64,000 nucleotides of DNA, taken from positions 2,976,001-3,040,000 of the forward strand of contig NC_015578.1 in the NCBI RefSeq assembly GCF_000214375.1, in the 5' to 3' direction. The notes under the pieces were generated by a model. It saw only the letters and a program-made list of their open reading frames with translations. It made no database searches and was not told the origin of the DNA. Both the position numbers and the translations under genes were made by a program. Of this stretch, positions 37,001 through 46,697 are shown one piece after another; position 1 is the stretch's first letter, and every line of letters starts with the position of its first letter. The stretch is from Treponema primitia ZAS-2. GTDB lineage: Bacteria; Spirochaetota; Spirochaetia; Treponematales; Breznakiellaceae.

Positions 37001-39493
37001 ATGATGAAAAAACACTTTGGTACAATAAGCGGCAACACGATTGCCCTTGCCGGTCTTTTCCTTGCGGCTATCCTGGGATTTGGGGCTTGCGCAAATCCCC
37101 TCAGTTCCTCCCCCGGGGGCGCCAAGCCCTCCGGCGTTAGCGGCGTGGAGATCAAAATAGCAAACGGGACTGAACGGACCCTGAGTCCCGATAATAAGTC
37201 CTTTACGAGTTATGATGTATATTTTTCCGATCGCAGCAACCCTGACTTCAAGGAAACCTATACCGGAACAACGGTCACCAAGAACCTGAGCCCCGGTACT
37301 TGGGACATCTATGTCTTAGCGTATGTAGGTAAAGTGCAATCCGCTTTTGGGTCTACATCATCGGTACCTGTATTTAATGGGCAATCAACAGGGGTAACCA
37401 TACAACTCAGTCCCATTAGTCCCTTTACCAGTCCCGGTGATAGGGGCTCATTTACCTATTCGGTGCAGTTTGATAAGCAGGGTGTGCAGGATTATCCCAT
37501 CCCCGGCGCTACACTCTCGCTTAGCCCGCTCTCCGGCATAAACAGCGCTTCCAAGAACTTGCTTAATGAGCCCAGCGGAACCATCCCCCTTGCCCCGGGA
37601 TTTTACCGGCTGTTAATACAGGTGGCGAACAACTATGGCATGGCTTCCCGGTCTGAAGTGGTACATATCTACGCCGGAAAGGATACTGCGGCGCTACCCA
37701 TCAGCTTTAGCCCTGAGGATTTTGGCCCCTTTGTCACTATTAATGGAACGGTAGAATTAGGCGGTCGAGATGATATTGTTGGCGGAAATATAGAATTGTA
37801 CGCAGATCTCACCTTCCCGTTTATCTCCAGCGCACGGGCGTCTATTGATCCAAAAACAGGCAACTGGACTGCCCGGATCAAGCCCTATGTTTCATCGACT
37901 CTCCTCTATCCACGGCTCTCTCTGCAATTTACCGATGGATCTTCCATTTCTACGGAAGATCCATCTGGCTTTGATGCATACAATTTCGGTGCCGATATCA
38001 TAGATGCTGGGTCAATAACTGTCCCGGATATCCATAAATATACCCTTAGAGGCGCCATCGACTTGTCCGAAATTGCGGACGCCGACATTACTCTTCCCAG
38101 TACTGTGTTGGTGTATATCCAACGGTCAGGCGTTATCCTTAATTATGCTTATCTCCCTTCCGCTAGGAACGGCAACTGGGAACTCGCCATTGCCTCCAAA
38201 GAGGATCTTTCAAGCACTGAAGTATCAATTGTCCTTTTGCTGAGTTCGGGTATTGTTTCCACAACTGAATACAGGACAGCCAAAATTACTGGCCCTGTAA
38301 CAACAGGTTTGAACTTTAAACCCAAGGTTATCACAGAGGACGGGACACCGAAGCTGACGATAGGCAGTAGTGGGCAGAGTACGTTCATCTTCAAGCCGGC
38401 TGGCAGTGGTTCCTATTCCCTGGGTGTTATTCCTGTTATAGACGGGGACGCTGCAACTTTGACCGGGATAGCCCCTAGCCCTGCAACAAATCTTGGTCGT
38501 TATATCCTAAGCGCAGGAACACTTTACTCAATTACGGTTAGCGGAACTGCTAATAGTAATTACACCATCGCGCTTGATGGGCAGCAGCTTAGAAGCAATG
38601 CGGATCTGAGTGACCTCGAAGTAGTAGGCGATGTAGACGGCCTCCTGACCCTCAACCCGGGATTCAGCGCCGGTATCACAGATTATGAAGTTTCGTATAC
38701 GCTTACATCCTATCATATCTTCGTAAACGCCACAGCGGATGATAGTAATGCACTACGCCTTTATATCACGAACAATGGCAGCTCTTACTCATACTCATCG
38801 GGCGAATCAATTTCGCTGTCGCCGGGAACCAATATCATTAAGGTAGAGGTTATCACGGAGGCTGGAAGGCTTAAGCCTTACACCATCACGGTAACCAGGC
38901 AACTGATGAGCCCAACCCCGACAGCCGACATAACCAGCGTCGCAAATGCCCCCGATTTGGGATATGTTTCCTTCTTCCTGACCAATAACCCTGTATACAC
39001 TAAAACCACCTGGAAGGTGTATGATGCGCCTACCGGAAACACGGAAAAACCGGGTGTAACTGCGGTAAACCTCGACTCTACGTTGTTCCTTATCGATGAG
39101 GCGTCTGTCACAGATTCGGTAACTTACTATGTTAGCGCCACCGAAGAAGGCGGTTTGGAAAGCGTCGGGCGTCTGGCACTCACCGTTTCCAACCCCGGGG
39201 AAATTAGCTCCCTTAGCTTTAATGGCGACATCGAGATTAGTTACGAGGGATCCTCTAGCCCCATTATAATCTCCCAGTCCGGTTCCGGTTATCTATCTAC
39301 AATTGACTTAAGTGTCTCCGGCGACTATGAAAGCTTTAGTTGGCGAGTGGACAACGTGAGTAACATTGCAGTCACTAACAGTATCACTCTGGATGCGACG
39401 GCTTATGAGACCCGAAACCATTTTGTTACCTTCAAGGGTGTCAAAGATGGCATACCCTATGCAAAGGAACTACCTTTCACGGTAGTTGAATAA
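37001..39493 (+). CDS. Large surface lipoprotein of unknown function
   Basis: An 830-residue lipoprotein. Signal peptide with lipobox GFGAC near residue 30, followed by NPLSSSPGGAKPSG. It is nearly all beta-strand in character and Ser/Thr/Gly-rich. One cadherin-like domain is visible at about 525-625 (LSDLEVVGD to YTITVTRQ), and the C-terminal domain (IDLSVSGDYESFSWRVDN) resembles the last domain of the preceding protein. It starts 8 bases after that gene. Probably a surface or periplasmic adhesin-like protein; the ligand is unknown. Confidence 0.85.
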   Translation: MMKKHFGTISGNTIALAGLFLAAILGFGACANPLSSSPGGAKPSGVSGVEIKIANGTERTLSPDNKSFTSYDVYFSDRSNPDFKETYTGTTVTKNLSPGTWDIYVLAYVGKVQSAFGSTSSVPVFNGQSTGVTIQLSPISPFTSPGDRGSFTYSVQFDKQGVQDYPIPGATLSLSPLSGINSASKNLLNEPSGTIPLAPGFYRLLIQVANNYGMASRSEVVHIYAGKDTAALPISFSPEDFGPFVTINGTVELGGRDDIVGGNIELYADLTFPFISSARASIDPKTGNWTARIKPYVSSTLLYPRLSLQFTDGSSISTEDPSGFDAYNFGADIIDAGSITVPDIHKYTLRGAIDLSEIADADITLPSTVLVYIQRSGVILNYAYLPSARNGNWELAIASKEDLSSTEVSIVLLLSSGIVSTTEYRTAKITGPVTTGLNFKPKVITEDGTPKLTIGSSGQSTFIFKPAGSGSYSLGVIPVIDGDAATLTGIAPSPATNLGRYILSAGTLYSITVSGTANSNYTIALDGQQLRSNADLSDLEVVGDVDGLLTLNPGFSAGITDYEVSYTLTSYHIFVNATADDSNALRLYITNNGSSYSYSSGESISLSPGTNIIKVEVITEAGRLKPYTITVTRQLMSPTPTADITSVANAPDLGYVSFFLTNNPVYTKTTWKVYDAPTGNTEKPGVTAVNLDSTLFLIDEASVTDSVTYYVSATEEGGLESVGRLALTVSNPGEISSLSFNGDIEISYEGSSSPIIISQSGSGYLSTIDLSVSGDYESFSWRVDNVSNIAVTNSITLDATAYETRNHFVTFKGVKDGIPYAKELPFTVVE

Positions 39494-39504
39494 GGAGGAA
39501 TAGC

Positions 39505-41775
39505 ATGAAACTATTTGGCAATAAACAACGGGCCTTAAGCCCGATAACTTGCGCAGCAGGCATAGTTCTTTTGGCAGGACTACTCGCCCTTACAGGATGC
39601 GCCAATCCCCTGAACTCCCCGGCCGACAACACCGTCGGGCAGGGCCTGGGCCTGGTTACCATCACCATCGGCGAAACCGGGGCGAGGAACCTATATCCGA
39701 ATCCGACTGGGTTTACCAATTATGAATTAAGTTTTGCACCCATTTCAGGACCAGCATTCTATGGCGCAATCCCGGCTTCGGTAGCAAAATCGGACAGTAG
39801 TTTTCCACCGATTTCGCTTATTCCCGGCACATGGACAATTACCGCCAAGGCTTATAACGGATCGACCCAGGTCGCCGAAACCGCTGTGGAGGTGACCGTT
39901 GTGGCGGGCGAACTTGTAACGAAGAATATCATCCTTAAGCCCATCACAGGGGCGGGGGCGGGGACCTTCGATTATGAAGTCACCAACGCGGATGACGTAG
40001 ATTTTGATGATGGCAGCGAATTAACGCTTAGCGATCTGAGTGGGAACCCAATATATACATATAATCTATCATCAGTTCAGTCAGGCACCGACTCGGTTCC
40101 TGCGGGTATTTACGACCTGAGCATAGTGATAAAAAAGGATGGGGGAATTACGGGCACTACTGAAGTGGTATTCATCTACCCCGGCCTAACCACTGTAGCG
40201 CATTTTATCTTTGGCAATGGTGAAATATACTCCGGAACCACCAGTAATCCGGCATTTGTAGCCACCAGTCTTTCAAAGACTGAAGTAGTACAGCCAAGCA
40301 TTACTTTCGAATTGAAAAATGATACCGAGTTAACTGGTGCCACCTGGAAAGTATACGATGCGGAAGACGACGGTGATGATATAACGGATACTGTAGTCCC
40401 AACAATTGAGTCCTCAAACAAACTTACCTTGACCGCTGTTTCGAATAATATTACGGCGGGTGACTATTGGGTTACAGCACAAGCACCCGGCAAGTTTGAA
40501 AGTGCTACGCGGGTAAAACTCACGGTGGAGCCCAACCCGCTCCAAAACGAAACTTTCACCGTTGTTGATGGCATCGGCGACCCTGGATTGAACAACATTT
40601 ATCTGGAAGGAGGTTTTGTTAAGATCGGCGATGATGATGGCGGATTTATTGACCATAATCCCGATACTGATCCCGCCTATAAACCCTTGGCGGTATTCCT
40701 AGGCCTGACCGGGGTAGAGCCCGACGATCAGATAGTTTTTGACGAGTACGGTAAAATTTTAAAGCTCACCAAAGTTGACATAACTTACGACATAACGTTC
40801 GCTGTTGATGACAAATATCTACCTGCCATTGCAGACGTGTTAACACTTACCGGCAATGCAAGTAAATCTTTCGAAGTCACCGGAGACGCTTTGACTGGCA
40901 AGACGGTTATACTTGACAGTACTTCAAGCCCCACGTATAATTTTTATGGAGTTTCGGTATTACCGTACGATACTAACGACGTAACGATATCCGCAGAGGA
41001 CGATGATACCGACGGAAAGGTGGTCACCCTACTTGATGGGGGATCTGCTGATGCCACGGTGTCGGTCTTAGATGAAGCTGTAGACAAGCTTGTTCTCGGC
41101 ACTAATGCTCCAAGCGCTATCTCCAACGAGAAATCCGGCTTGGTAATTGACGTAGGCACTAATGCCGGCATAACAATCACCGCCACGCAACCCACCACGG
41201 TGGTGACCGACAAGCTTGCCACTGGTACGGTTACCGTGGATGGTTATAGTACTGCTGCGATTACTATTGATGGCGTGTCGATAACCCCGGTTGGTTACAC
41301 AGACGCAATTGTTACCAAAACGGATTATTACACGTTAGAGCTTGACGCAGGCGATACCACCGCTACGGTGGCTATCGAATACGACAGTGCCATAACTGAA
41401 CTTACCCTTGTTGATACCAATCTCGAGGCTATCTCCAACGCCAACACGGCCACGGTAATCAATGTGGGTTCAATAAGCGGCGTAGAAATCACCGCCGCGG
41501 TTGATACCACGGTGGTAACCACCGAGCTTAGCGACAGCAATACAGTGGTCCTTATAGGAGACAAAACCTTTACGCTGTTGGTACTAGACGATGGTGGTTA
41601 TGAGGACGATCCCACTCCCGGAACAGTGACTGGGAGTACTAACGGCTATGTGTATACTTATCTTAACGATAATGGTAATGAAAACACTGAATTTGCTCCT
41701 ATCGACGATGATAGTTTTAGCCTGACCAGTGATTCCGGGACCGTTACGGTGACAGTCTCCGATATCACTCCCTAA
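39505..41775 (+). CDS. Large surface lipoprotein with internal repeats
   Basis: A 756-residue lipoprotein: signal peptide with lipobox LTGC followed by ANPLNSPADN, nearly the same mature start as the previous protein (ANPL). A stretch common to both is GATWKVYDA / TTWKVYDA. The C-terminal third has repeated units (LVLGTNAPSAISNEKSGLVI; LTLVDTNLEAISNANTATVI) rich in Thr, Val and Asp. It starts 11 bases after its neighbour and ends before a strong terminator, closing a three-gene operon of exported proteins. Function unknown. Confidence 0.85.
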   Translation: MKLFGNKQRALSPITCAAGIVLLAGLLALTGCANPLNSPADNTVGQGLGLVTITIGETGARNLYPNPTGFTNYELSFAPISGPAFYGAIPASVAKSDSSFPPISLIPGTWTITAKAYNGSTQVAETAVEVTVVAGELVTKNIILKPITGAGAGTFDYEVTNADDVDFDDGSELTLSDLSGNPIYTYNLSSVQSGTDSVPAGIYDLSIVIKKDGGITGTTEVVFIYPGLTTVAHFIFGNGEIYSGTTSNPAFVATSLSKTEVVQPSITFELKNDTELTGATWKVYDAEDDGDDITDTVVPTIESSNKLTLTAVSNNITAGDYWVTAQAPGKFESATRVKLTVEPNPLQNETFTVVDGIGDPGLNNIYLEGGFVKIGDDDGGFIDHNPDTDPAYKPLAVFLGLTGVEPDDQIVFDEYGKILKLTKVDITYDITFAVDDKYLPAIADVLTLTGNASKSFEVTGDALTGKTVILDSTSSPTYNFYGVSVLPYDTNDVTISAEDDDTDGKVVTLLDGGSADATVSVLDEAVDKLVLGTNAPSAISNEKSGLVIDVGTNAGITITATQPTTVVTDKLATGTVTVDGYSTAAITIDGVSITPVGYTDAIVTKTDYYTLELDAGDTTATVAIEYDSAITELTLVDTNLEAISNANTATVINVGSISGVEITAAVDTTVVTTELSDSNTVVLIGDKTFTLLVLDDGGYEDDPTPGTVTGSTNGYVYTYLNDNGNENTEFAPIDDDSFSLTSDSGTVTVTVSDITP

Positions 41776-41823
41776 CCTGTGCCGCCCGGCGCACCATAGC
41801 CGGGCAATGAAAGCTTAGACTTA

Positions 41824-41858
41824 GCCGCATCCGCCAATCGACGGATGCGGCTTTTTTT
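41824..41858 (+). terminator. Terminator of the lipoprotein operon
   Basis: GCCGCATCCG and CGGATGCGGC form a perfect 10-bp stem around an 8-base loop, followed by seven T. Confidence 0.95.
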
Positions 41859-41866
41859 GAAAAAGG

Positions 41867-41945
41867 AAAAAGGTGACTGTCACCTTTTTGGGGAAACGGA
41901 AAAAACGGAGTCCGAAAAGGTCCGAAAAGGTGACTGTCACCTTTT
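41867..41945. repeat. Pair of GGTGACTGTCACC palindromes
   Basis: AAAAGGTGAC-T-GTCACCTTTT occurs twice, at 41867-41889 (23 bases with one more A/T on each side) and 41925-41945 (21 bases), each a perfect palindrome around a central T. Between them TCCGAAAAGG is repeated in tandem at 41911-41930. The form resembles REP-type elements. The rest of the gap to 42214 shows nothing I can support. Confidence 0.8.
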
Positions 41946-42214
41946 GCCAATGGTAAGTAACCGTCAAAACAACCGCTTCTACGAATAAGCAGTATCGGCG
42001 CCGTTCCTCAAGCAACCGCCCTTTTTTTATTTTAAAAATGGAATAAGATGGGTGGTCCTCCAATCTTTTCCCATTCTCCTTCGAGTCCGGAACTTGCTTC
42101 GTGTTGTGGTTCAAGTGTAACCGTCAATAGGTCTACCAAATTTCAAATATTTTTCCAATTCATTAAAGCAAATTTTCTCCTTATCCCCCTAACCCCTCTA
42201 TAAGGAGAATTTTT

Positions 42215-43232
42215 ATGAACAACAAAGAATCCGACACCTTCACTGAAATCCCCGCTGACAAAAAGCGGGTGCAGCTCAAAGCGGAAGACGATCTCCTGGA
42301 TATCTCCCAGGACCCGATCTTCAAAGCCGTGCTTACCCAGGACACACCCGCCTCCCGAAACGCCCTCCGCTTCCTCGTTTCCGCCGCCATCGGGCAGCCG
42401 GTCACTATCATTTCCGTTTCTACCAACGAACCCCCGGTCAGGGGAATCCGGGACCGGCAGCTCCGGTACGACATTTCCGTCAAATTTAACGACGGCAGCC
42501 TGGGGGACATCGAAATGACCGTGTACCCTGATGTCTATGAACATTTCAGGCAGGAATACTACCTCGCCCGGCTTTTTACTACCCAGGATATCAAAGGTAC
42601 CGAGCTCGGCTATAGTAATTTGAAGCCCACCTGGCAGATATCCCTTCTGGGGGAAAACATCCATGCGGACAATGCCCTGGTTCACCAGTTCCGGTACTAT
42701 GACAAGGAAAATAACTTGCCATTCCGGGGGCTGACCTCTATAATTGATTGGAAGGTGGGGTGGAACCCCGCCAGTACAATAAATTTCCTATCCAACGAAG
42801 AACCCGGGAGCTTGCTCCAGGGTTCTTCATGTGGAACTGCCAAAGGCGGAACAGTTCCTGGAAAAGCCGGTCTCAGAGATGGCGCCTATAGAGCGCTGGG
42901 CAGTATTTTTCCGGTATAGCCAGGAAAGCGAGCGGCGGGGTTTGATCAATGAAATACTGGACCAGGAGGAAGGGATACAAATGGCGACGGAAGAACTCTT
43001 ATTGATAAGCGAGGACGAAAACAGGCGGTTTCAGCTTGAACATGAGCTTAAGAATTTCCTGGATATAAAGTGCGGGATGGTAGACGCCAGATGGGAAGGG
43101 TATAAACAGGCTAAAGAAGAAGATGCAGGAATAATCCAGGAGAAGGATGCGGCGATCCAGGAGCGGGATACTGCGCTTCAGGAGAAGGATCGGGAAATAG
43201 CGGAACTCAGGGCAAAGCTCGGCAGGCCGTAA
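42215..43232 (+). pseudogene. PD-(D/E)XK nuclease family transposase/Rpn-like protein, interrupted
   Basis: The start has an AAGGAG site. The N-terminal part (DISQDPIFKAVLTQDTPASR, LRYDISVKFNDGSLGDIEMT) is the PDDEXK_2 domain common in spirochaetes, with Asp and Glu of the D...ExT/K core. At 42746 the frame is broken by 85 extra bases. Removing exactly 42746-42830 rejoins the two frames (TSII then VELPKAEQFLEKP). The C-terminal part ends in a coiled coil of repeated QEKDxxIQERD units. As it stands, the first frame stops at 42919 and the second begins at a GTG at 42831. Probably inactive, unless the insert is bypassed. Confidence 0.8.
42746..42830 (+). mobile_element. 85-bp structured insertion in the PD-(D/E)XK gene
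   Basis: Two hairpins fill the insert: GGTGGGG-tggaa-CCCCGCC (42754-42772, one mismatch) and a long stem at 42797-42828 with arms GAAGAACCC/GGGTTCTTC and inner GGAGC-tt-GCTCC. Its removal restores the reading frame exactly. It has no coding capacity. No clear target duplication is visible. Confidence 0.65.
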
Positions 43233-43282
43233 CTTATTCGTGAGTCTGGTTTAATACCCCGTGGCTTGCCGCGGCTATGCCC

Positions 43283-43335
43283 CCCCCGTTTCAAAGATAT
43301 AGCTCGCAAGGTACAATTAATATATATTAAATTGC
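43283..43335 (-). promoter_or_regulatory. Orphan copy B of the GntR 5' region/operator
   Basis: Forty-eight of 53 bases match the segment just upstream of the GntR gene (34642-34694), including the CTCGCAAGGTACAATT block and the palindrome TTAATATATATTAA. The two known operator loci drive minus-strand genes to their left. Here the left side ends in the plus-strand PD-(D/E)XK fragment, so no matching gene remains. It lies 90 bases before the helicase start. Confidence 0.75.
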
Positions 43336-43424
43336 AGGTTAAATTTCCGGAATTTGAGGAAAATGGGTAATAATTTACCGATGTTGACTCATAGAATTTT
43401 TTTTGATAGAATTTTGATACATAT

Positions 43425-46400
43425 ATGAAAACTATCGATAATTTAGAGATTAAATTAATAGACAAACTCCTTGGAGAGATAAAACAGGAGACAAAAATTT
43501 CCATAGTTGCGTCATGCTTCTCCATATATGCGTTTGAAGTTCTTAAAAAGCAGTTCGATACTATTGCTGAACTGCGTTTTATTTTTTCTTCTCCCGCGTT
43601 TACTGCATCACCTCCGGATTCAGATACCCAACAGCTCATGAGAGAAAAAGACCTGGCAGGAACTGAATTTGAATTTGGCCTTAGAAATAAACTGACCCAG
43701 GCGGCTATCGCGAAGGAATGTTCAGAGTGGATAAAAAACAAAGTGAAATTTTATTCAAATACAACCAGAGAAAATATGCCTGGATTTATGGTTTTTGAAA
43801 ATGGCGAATCTTCCTCCTCCTATACACCAATTCAAAATTTTACAACAGTAGATTTGGGATATCAAAAAGGTAATGACGCTTATACCCTGATAACGCATGC
43901 TGAGGCGCCCCAAAGTATACGCTTTTTACAGCAGTTTGATAAATTATGGAAAGATTCAAAAAAAACGAAAGATGTGACTGATCAGGTATTAGCTGCTCTT
44001 AAAACTTTATACTGTCAAAATTCGCCTCAGTTTGTTTATTATATTACGCTGTATAATATTTTTAAAGATTACCTGGAAGAATTATCCACTACCGAATTGC
44101 CCAATGAAAAAACAGGTTTTAAAAACAGTGCCATTTGGAGTAAATTGTATGATTTTCAGCGTGAAGCTGCGATTTCAATAATACAAAAACTCGAGCGCTA
44201 TAATGGCTGTATTTTGGCAGACAGTGTAGGCCTTGGCAAAACCTTTACAGCACTGGGAGTCATAAAATATTATGAAAGTCTCAATAAATCCGTTTTGGTT
44301 CTATGTCCAAAAAAACTGCATAATAACTGGAAAACCTTCAATACTAATAATGTTAATAACCCGGTATTCAGGGATCATTTGCGATATGATATTCTTTTTC
44401 ATACTGACCTTTTACGCGAAAGAGGAGAATCGGCTACAGGAATTGATTTAAGTTCCTATAATTGGGCCAACAACGATCTTATCGTTATTGATGAATCGCA
44501 TAATTTCAGGAATGGCGGAACATTAAATTTAAAAGATCCTAAAGAGAACCGTTATGATCGGCTGTTAAACAAGGTTATTAAAGGAGGAGTAAAGACAAAG
44601 GTTTTAATGCTTTCGGCGACACCGGTTAATAATAAATTTCAGGACTTGAACAATCAATTAAAGCTTGCTTTTGAAGGCCAAACTGAAGATATCAACACAA
44701 AATTGGAGTTTACGCATAATCAAGGGATTGATTATATTTTTAAACAGGCGCAAAGCGTTTTTGATAACTGGAGCAAGCGTCCCCCTGAAGAAAAAACAAC
44801 CGAAAGTCTGCTCCGGGCGCTCGATTTTAATTTTTTCAATTTATTGGACAGCGTTACTATCGCTCGATCACGAAAACATATTGAAAATTACTACAATTCA
44901 AAGGCCATAGGATTATTTCCCACTCGCAATCGGCCAATTGCTCACCACCCTGCCCTTACAAACGAAAAAAATATGATCAGCTACTATGAAATATATGATT
45001 TCCTGGAAAAATTAACGCTCAGTGTTTATATGCCATCAAATTTCCTTTCTTTAGATAAAATAACTAAATATCAGGAAGGAGCAGAGTATAAAAATAGATT
45101 GACTCTGGTTGGGCGTGAACTAGGCATACTCCAATTAATGAACATTAATTTGCTAAAACGTCTGGAGAGTTCCGTACAATCATTCTTTATTTCATTAACT
45201 CATCTCAAAGAATTGATCAACAACATGCTTAAAAAAATAGATGCTTTTGAAAAAACAAAATCGGGAGCTGACGTTTTCCTGGAAGACTTGCCTTTTCAAA
45301 CTAATGAACTTGATGAGGATGATGAGAACTCTGATTATTTTACCGTCGGTAAAAAGATTAAATTTTCACTTGAGGATATTGATTTAAAAAAATGGAAAAA
45401 TGCCCTGGGCGAAGATTTAATAATTTTACAAGCCTTATTAAATAAGATTTCTGTTATTACACCGAAACAAGATAATAAATTACAAACTTTATTGCAGGTA
45501 ATAGACGATAAATTTACAAACCCGATAAATAATGATAATAAAAAAATATTAATATTCTCTGCTTTTGCAGACACGGCGGAGTATCTTTTTCATCATATAG
45601 GAAATTATATTGAAGAAAAATATCATTTGCACGCAGCAATGGTTTCTGGTTCAAAAACACTGACAACAATACCAAAAATCAATGCAGATTTTAACAGCGT
45701 GCTCTCTTATTTTTCCCCACGTGCTAAAACCAAAGATATTGAGGATCCAAAATTAAGAGAAGAAGCTTTACAGAAATTTTTAAAATATCCAATTGATGTC
45801 CTTATCGGAACGGACTGTATCTCCGAAGGGCAGAACCTTCAGGATTGCGATTATTGCATTAATTATGATATACATTGGAATCCCGTAAGAATTATTCAAC
45901 GGTTTGGACGTATAGACCGTATTGGCAGTAATAATAATTGTATACAGCTAGTAAGCTTCTGGCCTGATTTGGATTTAGATGAATATATTAATTTGAAAGA
46001 ACGCGTAGAAAGCAAAATGAAAGCTGTTATTATTGCCAGTACTGGTACTTTAGAAGATAATCCTATTGAAGAAGAAAAAGGCGATCTTGAATACCGAAAG
46101 GCGCAGCTTGAACGTCTGCAAAAAGAAGTAATTGATATTGAGGACATGCAAACCGGTATTTCTATTATGGACTTAGGGCTCAATGAATTTCGTCTTGAAA
46201 TTCAGGAGTATTTTTCACATCATCGTGATATTGAGAAATTTCCCAATGGTCTTTTTGCTGTATTGGAACCTGATGAAGAACTAAAGCAAGGCGCTATTTT
46301 TATTTTAAAATACAAAGGCAAAAATATAGACAAACAAAACCGCCTTCATCCTTATTTTATTATATATATATCTGAAAATGGCGAGATTATTCATGATTAT

Positions 46401-46697
46401 TTATCATCGCCAAAAACATTAAATTTATTAAAAAAAATCTGCCAAAGCTCCTTCTCTTCACAGTCAACACCATGTACCGACTTTAGTCCAATTTCAAATG
46501 ATATTTTCGATATGTCACAATATTATTTACTGCTGGAAAAAGCAATATCATCTGTTATTGATACCAAGGCTGCTAAAAGCGATGTTAAAAGTTTGTTCAA
46601 TAAAGGCAAAACAACCTTTTTAGATACAAAAAATATCAATATAAAAGACTTTGAAATAATAAGTTACTTTATTATCAAAGGGAGAAGTTATGATTAA
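43425..46697 (+). CDS. SNF2-type helicase with N-terminal PLD-like region
   Basis: A 1090-residue protein, very AT-rich compared with its neighbours. Residues about 1-190 resemble the phospholipase-D-like region found at the front of some defence-associated helicases, but no HKD motif was found. The SNF2 motor follows: DSVGLGKTFTALG (Walker A, near 268), VIDESHNFRN (near 355), LMLSATPVNN (near 396), then IGTDCISEGQNLQDCDYCINYD and QRFGRIDRIGS (motifs V and VI, near 800-830). It would pump along or remodel nucleic acid using ATP. Its stop overlaps the next gene by 8 bases, so the two proteins are coupled. A defence role is inferred from architecture. Confidence 0.88.
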   Translation: MKTIDNLEIKLIDKLLGEIKQETKISIVASCFSIYAFEVLKKQFDTIAELRFIFSSPAFTASPPDSDTQQLMREKDLAGTEFEFGLRNKLTQAAIAKECSEWIKNKVKFYSNTTRENMPGFMVFENGESSSSYTPIQNFTTVDLGYQKGNDAYTLITHAEAPQSIRFLQQFDKLWKDSKKTKDVTDQVLAALKTLYCQNSPQFVYYITLYNIFKDYLEELSTTELPNEKTGFKNSAIWSKLYDFQREAAISIIQKLERYNGCILADSVGLGKTFTALGVIKYYESLNKSVLVLCPKKLHNNWKTFNTNNVNNPVFRDHLRYDILFHTDLLRERGESATGIDLSSYNWANNDLIVIDESHNFRNGGTLNLKDPKENRYDRLLNKVIKGGVKTKVLMLSATPVNNKFQDLNNQLKLAFEGQTEDINTKLEFTHNQGIDYIFKQAQSVFDNWSKRPPEEKTTESLLRALDFNFFNLLDSVTIARSRKHIENYYNSKAIGLFPTRNRPIAHHPALTNEKNMISYYEIYDFLEKLTLSVYMPSNFLSLDKITKYQEGAEYKNRLTLVGRELGILQLMNINLLKRLESSVQSFFISLTHLKELINNMLKKIDAFEKTKSGADVFLEDLPFQTNELDEDDENSDYFTVGKKIKFSLEDIDLKKWKNALGEDLIILQALLNKISVITPKQDNKLQTLLQVIDDKFTNPINNDNKKILIFSAFADTAEYLFHHIGNYIEEKYHLHAAMVSGSKTLTTIPKINADFNSVLSYFSPRAKTKDIEDPKLREEALQKFLKYPIDVLIGTDCISEGQNLQDCDYCINYDIHWNPVRIIQRFGRIDRIGSNNNCIQLVSFWPDLDLDEYINLKERVESKMKAVIIASTGTLEDNPIEEEKGDLEYRKAQLERLQKEVIDIEDMQTGISIMDLGLNEFRLEIQEYFSHHRDIEKFPNGLFAVLEPDEELKQGAIFILKYKGKNIDKQNRLHPYFIIYISENGEIIHDYLSSPKTLNLLKKICQSSFSSQSTPCTDFSPISNDIFDMSQYYLLLEKAISSVIDTKAAKSDVKSLFNKGKTTFLDTKNINIKDFEIISYFIIKGRSYD

